From an uncultured Eubacterium sp. (lineage in GTDB: Bacteria > Bacillota > Clostridia > Oscillospirales > Acutalibacteraceae): DNA of 64,000 nt. This document shows, one piece after another, positions 17,389-25,825 of this stretch (position 1 is the first letter of the stretch; each line of letters starts with the position of its first letter). The notes under the pieces are model-generated. The model was not told the origin of the DNA. It searched no databases and saw only the letters and a program-made list of their open reading frames with translations. The translations under genes and the position numbers were made by a program. The stretch is taken from NCBI RefSeq assembly GCF_934525195.1, contig NZ_CAKSZA010000009.1, positions 1-64,000 on the forward strand. The letters run 5' to 3'.

Positions 17389-18009
17389 ATGTCAAAGGAA
17401 AACATCATCAATCAAAACAAAAATTCAAAGGTGAACAAAACGCATCTCATTGTCGGATGTGGCGTGTTGGCGGCTGTTGCAACAGCACTTCAGTATTTGG
17501 AAATTCCAAGTCCCGTAAATTTCATTGCACTTGACTTTTCGGATTTGCCTGCACTTCTCGGTGCGTTTGCATATGGTCCGATTGCCGGCGTGCTCATTGA
17601 ACTTGTAAAGAACGTAATCCACCTTGCAGCCAGCAGAAGCGGATATGTAGGCGAGTTATCAAACTTTATTTTGGGCGCGGTTTTCACTCTTACTGCGGGC
17701 TTGATTTATCAAAAACATAAGACAAAGAAAAGTGCAATCTGGGGCGGCGTAATCGGTGCACTCATTATGGCGGTTGTCAGCTATCCGTCAAATCTCTTTA
17801 TTGTTTATCCGTTCTATTACAACTTTATGCCAAAAGAGGCTGTGCTCGGCGTTTATCAGGCACTCTTTAAGGTTAACAGCATTGAAATGGCAATTTTGAT
17901 TTATAACGTGCCGTTTACATTCATCAAGGGTTTAATCAGCGTTGCGATTTCTGCGTTGATTTACAAACCGCTTCGCCCATTCCTTAAAGGAAAAGAAAAA
18001 ACAAAATAA
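17389..18009 (+). CDS. ribU: Riboflavin ECF transporter substrate-binding subunit
   Basis: This 206-residue protein has about six membrane helices and the RibU pattern FIALDFSDLPALLGAFAYGP followed by LIELVKNVIHL. It is the S-component that captures riboflavin and works with a shared energising module (EcfAAT) encoded elsewhere. The upstream FMN riboswitch confirms the substrate. AAAGGAACG precedes the ATG. A polar N-terminal extension of about 18 residues (Asn/Lys rich) is somewhat longer than usual. Confidence 0.95.
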   Translation: MSKENIINQNKNSKVNKTHLIVGCGVLAAVATALQYLEIPSPVNFIALDFSDLPALLGAFAYGPIAGVLIELVKNVIHLAASRSGYVGELSNFILGAVFTLTAGLIYQKHKTKKSAIWGGVIGALIMAVVSYPSNLFIVYPFYYNFMPKEAVLGVYQALFKVNSIEMAILIYNVPFTFIKGLISVAISALIYKPLRPFLKGKEKTK

Positions 18010-18022
18010 CATATATACCGTA

Positions 18023-18041
18023 GGGGCGAACTGTGTTCGCC
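18023..18041 (+). terminator. Hairpin after ribU
   Basis: GGCGAA / TTCGCC hairpin within a sequence (TAGGGGCGAACTGTGTTCGC) that resembles small palindromic repeats common in gut Clostridia. The following tail is A/T-rich but not a clean T-run, so its termination role is uncertain. Confidence 0.45.
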
Positions 18042-18180
18042 TTACAAAAATTTTAAATTTTTTTAATTAACCTATTGAAAAGTTCCTCTCCATACTTTAT
18101 AATAGGTAAGTACAGACAGGTGTTTTGTGCATCTGTCTTTTCTTTTTTTAAAATGTTCATAAGAGGGGACAATAGCAGGA

Positions 18181-19635
18181 ATGTATAAAATAGGATTTGA
18201 TAACGACAAATATTTGTCTATGCAATCAAGCAGAATAAAGGAACGAATTTCGGAATTCGGCGGAAAACTTTATCTCGAATTCGGCGGAAAGTTGTTCGAT
18301 GATTATCACGCAAGCAGAGTTTTGCCGGGATTTTTGCCTGACAGCAAACTTCAAATGCTTCTTCAGCTTAAAGATGAGGCAGAGGTTGTTGTTGTCATCA
18401 GCTCGGTTGATATAGAAAAAAATAAAATCAGGGGCGACCTGGGCATCACTTATGATGTTGATGTGTTTAGACTCATTGACGCTTTTGAAAGCAAGGGATT
18501 GTTTGTCGGCTCGGTTTGCCTCACAAAGTATACCGCAACTCCAAAAGTTTTGGCGTTTGAGGAAAAACTGAAAAATGCAGGTATCAAGACCTATCATCAT
18601 TATTTGATTGACGGCTATCCAAACAATATTTCAAAAATTGTGTCGGATGAGGGCTACGGCAAAAATGATTATATCGAAACTCAAAGGGAACTTGTTGTTA
18701 TCACCGCACCGGGTCCGGGCAGCGGAAAAATGGCGACCTGCCTTTCACAGCTTTATCACGAAAACAAGCGTGGCGTAAAAGCAGGATATGCAAAGTTCGA
18801 AACTTTCCCGATTTGGAATATTCCGCTCAATCATCCGGTTAACATTGCATACGAAGCCGCAACCGCCGATCTAAACGATGTCAATATGATTGACCCGTGG
18901 CACCTTGAAGCCTACGGCGAAACCACCGTTAACTATAACCGTGATGTGGAAATCTTCCCTGTGCTCAAGGCAACTTTTGACAAGATTTACGGCAAGTGTC
19001 CGTACAAGTCACCTACGGATATGGGCGTAAATATGGCAGGCAACTGCATTATCGACAATGATGCGGTTTGCGAGGCATCGAATAACGAGATTATTCGCAG
19101 ATACTTTAATGCAAAGCGTAACAAAAAGCGTGGCGCAAAGAACGACAGCGAGATATATAAATTGGAGCTTTTGCTCAACAACGCTCTCCTTGATGTAAAT
19201 GACAGAAAGTGCGTTAAGTTTGCGGAAGAACTTTCCGAAAAAACAAATGCTCCTGCGGCGGCTGTTGAATTGCCTGACGGCACAATCATCACGGGCAAAA
19301 CTTCACCGATTATGGGTTGCCTGAGTGCAACAATATTGAATGCACTAAAGGCACTTGCACAGATGGACGATGTGACCTTGATTGACCCTGAGGTTATCAA
19401 ACCTATCGAAAACTTAAAAACACAGCATCTTGGAGCGAAAAATCCACAGTTGCACATAAACGAAATTCTTATCGCCCTTGCGATTTCGGCTGTTACCGAT
19501 GACAATGCAAAGCTGGCACTTGCACAGATTGGCAAGCTGAAGCACAGCGAAATGCATTGCTCTGTTATGGTTTCGGCTGTTGACGAAAAGGTGCTTAAAG
19601 AACTCGGAATCAGACTCACTTGTAACGATAAATAA
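18181..19635 (+). CDS. DUF1846 family protein
   Basis: This 484-residue protein runs from IGFDNDKYLSMQSSRIKERI through VVITAPGPGSGKMATCLSQL (a P-loop-like Gly-rich segment near residue 180) and FETFPIWNIPLNHPVNIAYE to DMGVNMAGNCIID. This pattern is strongly conserved in DUF1846 proteins of Firmicutes. The biochemical role is not established; P-loop-like and Gly-rich motifs suggest nucleotide binding. GAGGGGAC lies upstream of the ATG. A strong terminator follows before pyrG. Confidence 0.9.
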   Translation: MYKIGFDNDKYLSMQSSRIKERISEFGGKLYLEFGGKLFDDYHASRVLPGFLPDSKLQMLLQLKDEAEVVVVISSVDIEKNKIRGDLGITYDVDVFRLIDAFESKGLFVGSVCLTKYTATPKVLAFEEKLKNAGIKTYHHYLIDGYPNNISKIVSDEGYGKNDYIETQRELVVITAPGPGSGKMATCLSQLYHENKRGVKAGYAKFETFPIWNIPLNHPVNIAYEAATADLNDVNMIDPWHLEAYGETTVNYNRDVEIFPVLKATFDKIYGKCPYKSPTDMGVNMAGNCIIDNDAVCEASNNEIIRRYFNAKRNKKRGAKNDSEIYKLELLLNNALLDVNDRKCVKFAEELSEKTNAPAAAVELPDGTIITGKTSPIMGCLSATILNALKALAQMDDVTLIDPEVIKPIENLKTQHLGAKNPQLHINEILIALAISAVTDDNAKLALAQIGKLKHSEMHCSVMVSAVDEKVLKELGIRLTCNDK

Positions 19636-19661
19636 ATACAGGGGGTCGCACAACAATCAAT

Positions 19662-19701
19662 GACGGTTGTACACCCCAAAGGGTGTATTGCCGTCTTTTT
19701 T
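19662..19701 (+). terminator. Terminator or attenuator upstream of pyrG
   Basis: GACGG..TGTACACCC / GGGTGTA..CCGTC plus TTTTTT lies between the DUF1846 gene and pyrG. It could simply end the first gene. pyrG of other Firmicutes is controlled by a leader terminator that senses CTP, and a G-run (GGGGG at about 19651) occurs just upstream, so attenuation is possible. Confidence 0.75.
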
Positions 19702-19726
19702 ATAGATTTTTATAGGAGGACAAATT

Positions 19727-21340
19727 ATGAAAAAGCCAAAATACATATTCATCACAGGCGGTGTTGTTTCGGGACTCGGCAAAGGGATAACTGCGGCATC
19801 CCTCGGCAGACTTCTCAAGTCAAGGGGACTTAAGGTGACGGCTCAAAAGCTCGATCCTTATCTCAATGTTGACCCCGGCACAATGAATCCTGTTCAGCAC
19901 GGCGAAGTTTTTGTAACCGATGACGGTGCCGAAACCGATCTTGACCTCGGACATTATGAGAGATTTATTGACGAGAGTTTATCTCAAAATTCAAATCTCA
20001 CTTCGGGCAAGGTTTATTGGAAAGTTATTTCTGATGAAAGAAGGGGAGTTTACGGCGGACAAACAATCCAAATCATTCCCCACATAACCAATGAAATTAA
20101 GAATTATATCCGCCGCAACGAGGACACGGGTGCTGATGTTTGCCTTGTGGAAATCGGCGGAACAATCGGCGATATTGAGAGTCAGCCGTTTTTGGAGGCG
20201 ATTCGTCAGTTTTCGTGTGATTACGGCAGGGAAAACTGCTTGTTCATTCATGTAACTCTTGTGCCGTATCTTGCCGCTTCGGACGAACTCAAAAGCAAGC
20301 CGACTCAACACTCGGTTAAGGAGTTGCTGTCAATCGGTATTCAGCCTGATATTATTGTGTGCAGAACGGAACATCCGCTTACAGAGGAGATCAAACGGAA
20401 AATCTCGCTGTTTTGCAATGTCGGCGAAGATTGCGTTATTGAAAACAATAATTGCGATATTCTCTATGCCGTTCCAATGATGCTCAAAGAACAAAAGATG
20501 GATGAAGTCGTTTTGCGTAAACTCGGCATTGACGCACCGAATCAAGATTTGAGCGATTGGGAGGAAATGCTTTTTGCACTTCGCAATCCAAAACAGACGG
20601 TAAAAATTGCAATGGTCGGCAAATATGTTGAACTTCACGACTCATATATCAGCGTAAACGAGGCGCTCAAACACGGCGGAATTGCTACAAGAAGTGCGGT
20701 TGATATTGATTGGATTGATTCCGAAAGCCTTGAGGCAGACGGCGTTAACCTTGATGAAGTTTTTAAAGGCGTTGACGGTATTCTTGTGCCGGGAGGGTTC
20801 GGAAGTCGTGGCATTGAGGGCAAAATTCTTGCTTGCAATTATGCAAGAACTCACAACATTCCGTATCTTGGAATTTGTCTCGGTATGCAAATTGCGATTA
20901 TTGAATTTGCGAGAAATGTCGTTGGACTTGACGGTGCAAACTCTACCGAAATTGATTCCGATACAAGGTATCCCGTTATTGATTTTCTTCCCGAAAAGAA
21001 AAATCTGACCGACCTCGGCGGAACGCTTCGACTCGGCAAATATCCTTGTGTGCTCAATCCTGACTCAAAGTCGTATGAATTGTATGACGCAGACGAAATT
21101 TGGGAGCGTCATCGTCACAGATATGAGGTTAACAACAAGTTCCGTGATGCACTCCTCAGCCACGGTATGATTTTTGCGGGTACAAGCCCGAACAATCATA
21201 TTGTTGAAATGATAGAAATTCCGGAACATCCGTGGTTCGTTGCGTGTCAGTTCCACCCTGAATTTAAGTCACGCCCAAACAAACCGCATCCGTTGTTTAG
21301 AGGCTTTGTCACAGCTGCGTACAAGCATTTAATCGGATAG
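19727..21340 (+). CDS. pyrG: CTP synthase
   Basis: This 537-residue enzyme has the N-terminal synthetase domain (YIFITGGVVSGLGKGITAAS P-loop, then LDPYLNVDPGTMNP and EIGGTIGDIES) and the C-terminal glutamine amidotransferase domain with GICLGMQ holding the catalytic Cys and FHPEFKSRP with the catalytic His-Glu pair. It converts UTP to CTP using ATP and glutamine. Length is normal. AGGAGGAC precedes the ATG. Confidence 0.98.
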   Translation: MKKPKYIFITGGVVSGLGKGITAASLGRLLKSRGLKVTAQKLDPYLNVDPGTMNPVQHGEVFVTDDGAETDLDLGHYERFIDESLSQNSNLTSGKVYWKVISDERRGVYGGQTIQIIPHITNEIKNYIRRNEDTGADVCLVEIGGTIGDIESQPFLEAIRQFSCDYGRENCLFIHVTLVPYLAASDELKSKPTQHSVKELLSIGIQPDIIVCRTEHPLTEEIKRKISLFCNVGEDCVIENNNCDILYAVPMMLKEQKMDEVVLRKLGIDAPNQDLSDWEEMLFALRNPKQTVKIAMVGKYVELHDSYISVNEALKHGGIATRSAVDIDWIDSESLEADGVNLDEVFKGVDGILVPGGFGSRGIEGKILACNYARTHNIPYLGICLGMQIAIIEFARNVVGLDGANSTEIDSDTRYPVIDFLPEKKNLTDLGGTLRLGKYPCVLNPDSKSYELYDADEIWERHRHRYEVNNKFRDALLSHGMIFAGTSPNNHIVEMIEIPEHPWFVACQFHPEFKSRPNKPHPLFRGFVTAAYKHLIG

Positions 21341-21341
21341 T

Positions 21342-21381
21342 AAAAAACAGCTTATACCGCTTTGAGGTATAAGCTGTTTTT
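21342..21381. terminator. Bidirectional terminator between pyrG and larE
   Basis: A 16-bp stem (AAAAACAGCTTATACC / GGTATAAGCTGTTTTT) can act in both directions between the two convergent genes. Confidence 0.92.
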
Positions 21382-22186
21382 AATATTGTATTGATTTGTT
21401 CATATTGCCTGTTTTGTAGCCGTTGAGGTCGAGCGCCGTGTAGTCAAATCCGTAGTTTTGAAAAGCGGTTGTGATTTTGTCGGCATTGTCAAGAACGGCT
21501 TGCATTTGTTCTCGTTCAACCTCTATTCTTGCGGTTTTGCCGTGCAATCTCACACGCACTTGCTTTATCCCGAGGTCAATTAGCATTTGTTCGGCATGGT
21601 CAATCATTTTCAGCTTTTCTTCCGTTATTGTGTCGCCGTATTCAAGCCTTGTCGCAAGGCAGGCAAAGGATGGCTTGCTTGCTGTTTTGAGATTCAAATT
21701 CTCCGATAAAAGTCTGATTTCCGTCTTGGTCAACTCTGCTTTCCTCAGCGGACTGATAACGCCAAGTTCTTTGATTGCCATCATACCGGGACGATAGTCG
21801 TTGTCGTCATCAAGGTTTGAACCCTCAAAAACACAGTCGCATTTTTGCTCATCGGCAATTCTGCAAATCTCTGTGAAAATCGCCTTTTTGCATATGTAGC
21901 ACCTGTCGGGCGGATTGGTGCAAAAACTCGGAATTTCAAGCGGATTGATGTCAAAACAAATTTGTTTTATCCCCTCCGATTTGCAAAACTCCGTTGATTC
22001 GCTTTGCTCTCGCTTTGGAAACGCAAGAGAGCACGCCGTGATTGCAACAACATTTTCCGCTCCGAGCGTGTCGGCACACTCCTTTAGCAAAAGCGTGCTG
22101 TCAACACCCGATGAAAATGCAACAGCAACCTTGCCGTGCTCCGTGATTATTCTTTTTAATTCCTGTTTTTTTTCGGCTGATTTCAT
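21380..22186 (-). CDS. larE: LarE-type ATP-dependent sacrificial sulfur transferase
   Basis: This 268-residue protein has the PP-loop VAFSSGVDSTLLL near residue 22, NPPDRCYICKKAIF with the Cys-containing motif, and FEGSNLDDDNDYRPG and KPSFACLATRLEYG, all typical of LarE. LarE gives sulfur to the nickel-pincer cofactor of lactate racemase, either from its own cysteine or through an iron-sulfur cluster. LarB and LarC are not in the window, so the physiological target is unsure. Its start overlaps the preceding gene's stop by four bases (ATGA). Confidence 0.9.
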   Translation of the reverse strand: MKSAEKKQELKRIITEHGKVAVAFSSGVDSTLLLKECADTLGAENVVAITACSLAFPKREQSESTEFCKSEGIKQICFDINPLEIPSFCTNPPDRCYICKKAIFTEICRIADEQKCDCVFEGSNLDDDNDYRPGMMAIKELGVISPLRKAELTKTEIRLLSENLNLKTASKPSFACLATRLEYGDTITEEKLKMIDHAEQMLIDLGIKQVRVRLHGKTARIEVEREQMQAVLDNADKITTAFQNYGFDYTALDLNGYKTGNMNKSIQY

Positions 22187-22863
22187 TTGCTTTTCTTCTT
22201 TTTGTTACGCAGAATTATCATAAATATCATTCCAAAAATTCCGCCGATTGAGTTCATCATCATATCGGTCATTGTGTCCACAAGTCCCAAATATCCGTAT
22301 TCGTTGTGGTATTTTGAAATGTCAATTTGTGCTGTTTCGGAGCCGTATTTTGCAAGCTGAAGATTTGTGCCGTGGAGGGTGTCCATCAAAAATTCGTAGA
22401 ACTCCCAACCGACTGCGATTGACAGCGCAAAAGTTATGCTGAACAGTGCGGCGAGTGTTGCGGCACATTGACCTTTTTTGCGCTGAATTATCACGGCAAA
22501 GTCATAGCCGAACACAGCGCAAACAACACCGCTCAAAATGTGCATAAAATTGTCGAACCAACTGATTTTGTCAAACAGTTTAAAATACGAGCCGAACAAA
22601 ATGCCGACAAAAATAATTAAATTCAGCATAGTTTGGGATAGCGGCGGAACTTCGATGATAAAGCTTGTGTGACCGAAAATTTGGAACATATCCCAAAGAT
22701 ATGAAAAAATGAAACAAAAAATGCTTTCAAATCCCATTACCACATCGCCTGTAACAAAGCTGTATGTTGCACACACAATCATTGTTATTCTGACTATAAT
22801 CCAAAATATCAGTTGACCTTTCGGTATTTCGCTTATAGGGTCTTTTCTCAATTTATATTTCAT
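22183..22863 (-). CDS. Predicted membrane protein, YjdF/DUF2238-like
   Basis: This 226-residue protein has about six membrane helices. Conserved-looking polar positions sit within or between helices (WFDNFMHILSGVVCAVFGYD, VGWEFYEFLMD, LVDTMTDMMMNSIGG), a pattern resembling the DUF2238/YjdF family. The C-terminus is very basic (RNKKKKSK). It is the first gene of a two-gene unit with larE (four-base overlap). No function is known. Confidence 0.65.
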   Translation of the reverse strand: MKYKLRKDPISEIPKGQLIFWIIVRITMIVCATYSFVTGDVVMGFESIFCFIFSYLWDMFQIFGHTSFIIEVPPLSQTMLNLIIFVGILFGSYFKLFDKISWFDNFMHILSGVVCAVFGYDFAVIIQRKKGQCAATLAALFSITFALSIAVGWEFYEFLMDTLHGTNLQLAKYGSETAQIDISKYHNEYGYLGLVDTMTDMMMNSIGGIFGMIFMIILRNKKKKSK

Positions 22864-23021
22864 ATTTAACCTCTGTGCAATGATATATAATATATTATGT
22901 ATAAATCAAAGGATTTATTTGCCCCGTGGCTTAATAAATAATTATGAATATTATATAACATTGATTTGCATAGTTCAATGAAAAAATATTAATAATTGTA
23001 TAAATTTATTATGACTTAAAA

Positions 23022-23059
23022 AAGAAAAAATACGATAGAGGAGAGCCTCTATCGTATTT
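23022..23059 (-). terminator. Terminator of cysK
   Basis: On the minus strand AATACGATAGAGG ctct CCTCTATCGTATT is followed by a T-run. Confidence 0.9.
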
Positions 23060-23068
23060 GTGTCTTGA

Positions 23069-23998
23069 TTATTTTGCAAGCATTGGGGTTGAAAGATATC
23101 TGTCGCCTGAATCGGGAAGAATAACTACAATGTTTTTGTCTTTGTTTTCAGGACGGTTGGCAACTTGAACGGCTGCCCAAAGTGCCGCACCCGAGCTGAT
23201 TCCGACCAATGCACCCTCGAGTGACGGGAACTTTGCACCGAATTCAAACGCCGCTTCGTTTGGTACGGTGATTACTTCATCATAGATTTTTGTATCAAGA
23301 GTGTCGGGAACAAAACCTGCGCCGATGCCTTGGATTTTGTGAGCACCGCCTTTGCCTGTTGTGAGAACAGGTGATGTTTCAGGCTCAAGAGCAATAACTT
23401 GAACATTTGGATTTTTCTCTTTGAGGTATTTGCCTGTACCCGATACAGTTCCTCCTGTGCCGACGCCAGCAATGAAGATGTCAACCTTGCCGTCAAGGTC
23501 GTTCCAAATTTCAGGACCTGTGGTTTCGTAGTGAGCTCTTGGGTTAACAGGGTTCACAAATTGACCCGCAACGATTGAATTCGGCGTTTCTTTTTGCAAT
23601 TCTTCGGCTTTTGCGATTGCTCCTTTCATACCAAGTGAAGCGTCTGTTAGCACAAGTTCAGCGCCGTAGGCTTTCATCAAATTTCGTCTTTCAACGCTCA
23701 TTGATTCAGGCATTGTGATGATAACTTTAAATCCTTTTGCGGCAGCGTATGATGCAATGCCGATTCCTGTATTTCCCGATGTCGGTTCAATAATTGTTGC
23801 GCCCTCTTTTAGCTTTCCTGTTGCAACCGCATCGTCAATGATTGCCTTTGCAACTCGGTCTTTTACAGAACCTGCCGGATTGAAGTATTCAAGCTTTGCA
23901 TACACATTTGCTTCAAGACCGTATGCCTTTTCAAAATTGCTGATTTTTACGAGCGGAGTGTTGCCGATTGTTTCGGCTACTGAGTGATATAGTGCCAT
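23069..23998 (-). CDS. cysK: Cysteine synthase A
   Basis: This 309-residue PLP enzyme has EYFNPAGSVKDRVAKAI with the PLP-binding Lys, IEPTSGNTGIGIA (the substrate loop), FIAGVGTGGTVSGTGKYLKE (phosphate cradle) and the C-terminal VVILPDSGDRYLST. It makes cysteine from O-acetylserine and sulfide. It is a single-gene unit with its own terminator and a strong promoter with an embedded partial palindrome. Confidence 0.97.
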   Translation of the reverse strand: MALYHSVAETIGNTPLVKISNFEKAYGLEANVYAKLEYFNPAGSVKDRVAKAIIDDAVATGKLKEGATIIEPTSGNTGIGIASYAAAKGFKVIITMPESMSVERRNLMKAYGAELVLTDASLGMKGAIAKAEELQKETPNSIVAGQFVNPVNPRAHYETTGPEIWNDLDGKVDIFIAGVGTGGTVSGTGKYLKEKNPNVQVIALEPETSPVLTTGKGGAHKIQGIGAGFVPDTLDTKIYDEVITVPNEAAFEFGAKFPSLEGALVGISSGAALWAAVQVANRPENKDKNIVVILPDSGDRYLSTPMLAK

Positions 23999-24084
23999 AT
24001 CTGTGTCCTTCTTTCATTTTTTCGGGATTGTCGCCCGGGTGAAAGCCGATTGCTAAATCTCGTTTTGGTTTTTGTTGTGACCTC

Positions 24085-24117
24085 ATAATATCACACAATG
24101 CCTACTATGTCAATAGG
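24085..24117 (-). promoter_or_regulatory. cysK promoter with an operator-like palindrome
   Basis: On the minus strand TTGACA, a 17-base spacer and TATTAT form a near-ideal promoter. The -35 box is the centre of the partial dyad CCTATTGACATAGTAGG (24101-24117). This is a likely repressor site, plausibly for a Rrf2-type cysteine regulator such as CymR; that identity is inference. Confidence 0.75.
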
Positions 24118-24290
24118 TTTTTAGGAATTACTTTAAACTTTTTTGAATTTGCAACGGTTTTGGCTATATATAATGTATATATGCAAGGGGCTATGTGCTG
24201 ATTTCGATAAATAATAAATTAGATTTTGCATAGAAAACAAGAGCAAAAGAAAGAAAACAAGAGCAACAACAAATTATTTTAATTTAGGTG

Positions 24291-24319
24291 TTGACTATTT
24301 TTTTGCTTTGTGGTAAGAT
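24291..24319 (+). promoter_or_regulatory. rplM-rpsI promoter
   Basis: TTGACT, a 17-base spacer and TAAGAT lie 46 bases before rplM. The 24121-24290 stretch before it is AT-rich with no gene seen. Confidence 0.8.
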
Positions 24320-24365
24320 ATGCAGGCAATCAAAAAGATTAGAAAAATTTTGGAGGATATAGATT

Positions 24366-24794
24366 ATGTCAACATTTATGCCAAAAGCTGACGAAATCGA
24401 ACGCGCATGGTATGTTATTGATGCTGCTGATAAGCCACTTGGTCGTGTAGCTGCTGAAGCTGCTACTCTCCTCAGAGGCAAGCACAAGCCAATTTTTATG
24501 CCAAATGTAGACTGCGGTGATTTCGTAATCATTATCAACACAGACAAGGCTGTTCTTACAGGCGACAAACTCAACAAGAAGCATTATTATCATCATTCAG
24601 GTTACATCGGAAACCTCAAGGATGTTAAGTACGGCACTCTTATGAAGGAAAAGAGCGATTTTGCTATGCAGCTCGCTGTTAAGGGTATGATCCCTGACAC
24701 AACTCTTGGCAGAAAGCAACTCACAAGATGCAGAATTTACAAGAACGCAGACCACAAGCATGAGGCTCAGAAGCCTGTTGCTTACGAATTATAA
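24366..24794 (+). CDS. rplM: 50S ribosomal protein L13 (uL13)
   Basis: This 142-residue protein has ERAWYVIDAADKPLGRVAAE, LRGKHKPIFMPNVDCGDFV and the KYGTLMKEK / VKGMIPDTTLGR region, all standard for uL13. GGAGG lies 8 bases before the ATG. It is followed by rpsI after 16 bases, the universal bacterial order. Confidence 0.98.
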   Translation: MSTFMPKADEIERAWYVIDAADKPLGRVAAEAATLLRGKHKPIFMPNVDCGDFVIIINTDKAVLTGDKLNKKHYYHHSGYIGNLKDVKYGTLMKEKSDFAMQLAVKGMIPDTTLGRKQLTRCRIYKNADHKHEAQKPVAYEL

Positions 24795-24810
24795 GGGAGG
24801 TATATAGATT

Positions 24811-25209
24811 ATGTACGAATCAAATCCTTATTTCTATGGAACAGGCAGACGCAAGGAGTCTGTTGCTCGTGTACGTGTATATGCAGGTACAGGTAAAATC
24901 ACAATCAACGATAGAGATATTGACGATTACTTTGGTCTTGACACACTCAAGCTTATCGTTCGTCAGCCTCTCGCACTCACAGAAACAACTGAGAAGTTCG
25001 ACATCGTTTGCCGTGTAAACGGTGGTGGTGTTTCAGGTCAGGCAGGCGCAATTCGTCACGGCCTTTCAAGAGCTCTTCTTCAGTATGACGAGTCACTTCG
25101 TCCTGCTCTTAAGAAGGCAGGCTTCCTCACTCGTGACCCACGTATGAAGGAAAGAAAGAAGCCGGGTCTCAAGGCTGCTCGTCGTGCACCACAGTTCAGC
25201 AAGAGATAA
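24811..25209 (+). CDS. rpsI: 30S ribosomal protein S9 (uS9)
   Basis: This 132-residue protein has YGTGRRKESVARVRVYAGTG, GGGVSGQAGAIRHGLSRALL and the basic tail RDPRMKERKKPGLKAARRAP..FSKR that reaches the ribosomal P site. GGGAGG precedes the ATG. Confidence 0.98.
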   Translation: MYESNPYFYGTGRRKESVARVRVYAGTGKITINDRDIDDYFGLDTLKLIVRQPLALTETTEKFDIVCRVNGGGVSGQAGAIRHGLSRALLQYDESLRPALKKAGFLTRDPRMKERKKPGLKAARRAPQFSKR

Positions 25210-25228
25210 TCGGTACAAAATTATCAAC

Positions 25229-25263
25229 CAACGCTTCCTGTTTGGGAGCGTTGTTGTTTTTAT
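25229..25263 (+). terminator. Terminator of rplM-rpsI
   Basis: CAACGCTTCC / GGGAGCGTTG stem plus a T-rich tail. Confidence 0.85.
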
Positions 25264-25324
25264 ATGTGTATTTAATCTCTTGCTTCCTGTGGGTCCTCGC
25301 AACGCAGTTGCTGCGGCGGAGCTA

Positions 25325-25347
25325 AAAACAGTCCACCGGACTGTTTT
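25325..25347. other. Perfect 10-bp hairpin
   Basis: AAAACAGTCC acc GGACTGTTTT, inside a non-coding stretch (25264-25393) that also has GCAACGCAGTTGC. It resembles small palindromic repeats seen between genes in gut Firmicutes. Confidence 0.55.
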
Positions 25348-25393
25348 CTAAACGCTCCTACAGTTCTCAAGGAGATAATTGTTTCTCAAATTC

Positions 25394-25697
25394 AAGGCAT
25401 TCCTTGGGGCACACTACATAAAAAATAAATGCTCAAAAATCAAATAAACAGCGAAATACTGCGTTAAATTTACAGTGAAGGCGGTAAGCCTGCCCTGTAA
25501 ATTATGCCTTGTCTTTCATCTGTTTCTTTGATTTTTGAGTGCAAAGCAGTTTAAGCAAACTGATTTTGTTCAGTGTGCATTAACAAAATCCCGTCAATAC
25601 TTGCGTATTCACGGGATTTTTTAATAGTGCAATGGGCAAAACTCAGAAAGCTTAAACTAATTACTTTCTTATGTAGTGTGCCCCTTTGGAGTGCCTT
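25394..25697. mobile_element. MITE-like nested inverted-repeat element
   Basis: About 304 bp is bounded by inverted arms (25394-25422 and 25669-25697) that share a perfect 16-base core TTATGTAGTGTGCCCC. Inside lie a second inverted pair (TGCTCAAAAATCAAATAAACAG at 25429-25450 facing CTGTTTCTTTGATTTTTGAG at about 25519-25538), a hairpin AATTTACAG...CTGTAAATT (25469-25506) and a long terminator-like stem around 25577-25633 (AAAATCCCGT / ACGGGATTTT). There is no coding capacity. No target-site duplication was recognised. Confidence 0.65.
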
Positions 25698-25825
25698 TTT
25701 CTTTTGCTTTAAGTGAATATTTTGTGTTTTTGTGAATTTTATATCATAAAAATTCAATTTACTGTTACAAAATTGTTGTAAATAGACATATGATGTGATA
25801 AAATATTTAATTGGAGGTGAAAAGA

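Noticed and set aside
18987..19679. 230-codon minus-strand frame opposite the DUF1846 gene
   Set aside because: Ser/Ala/Ile-rich shadow with no ribosome site; the plus-strand protein is a well-known family.
24000..24084. T-box or S-box riboswitch in the cysK leader
   Set aside because: No conserved T-box sequence or SAM-aptamer core was found in the roughly 80-base leader.
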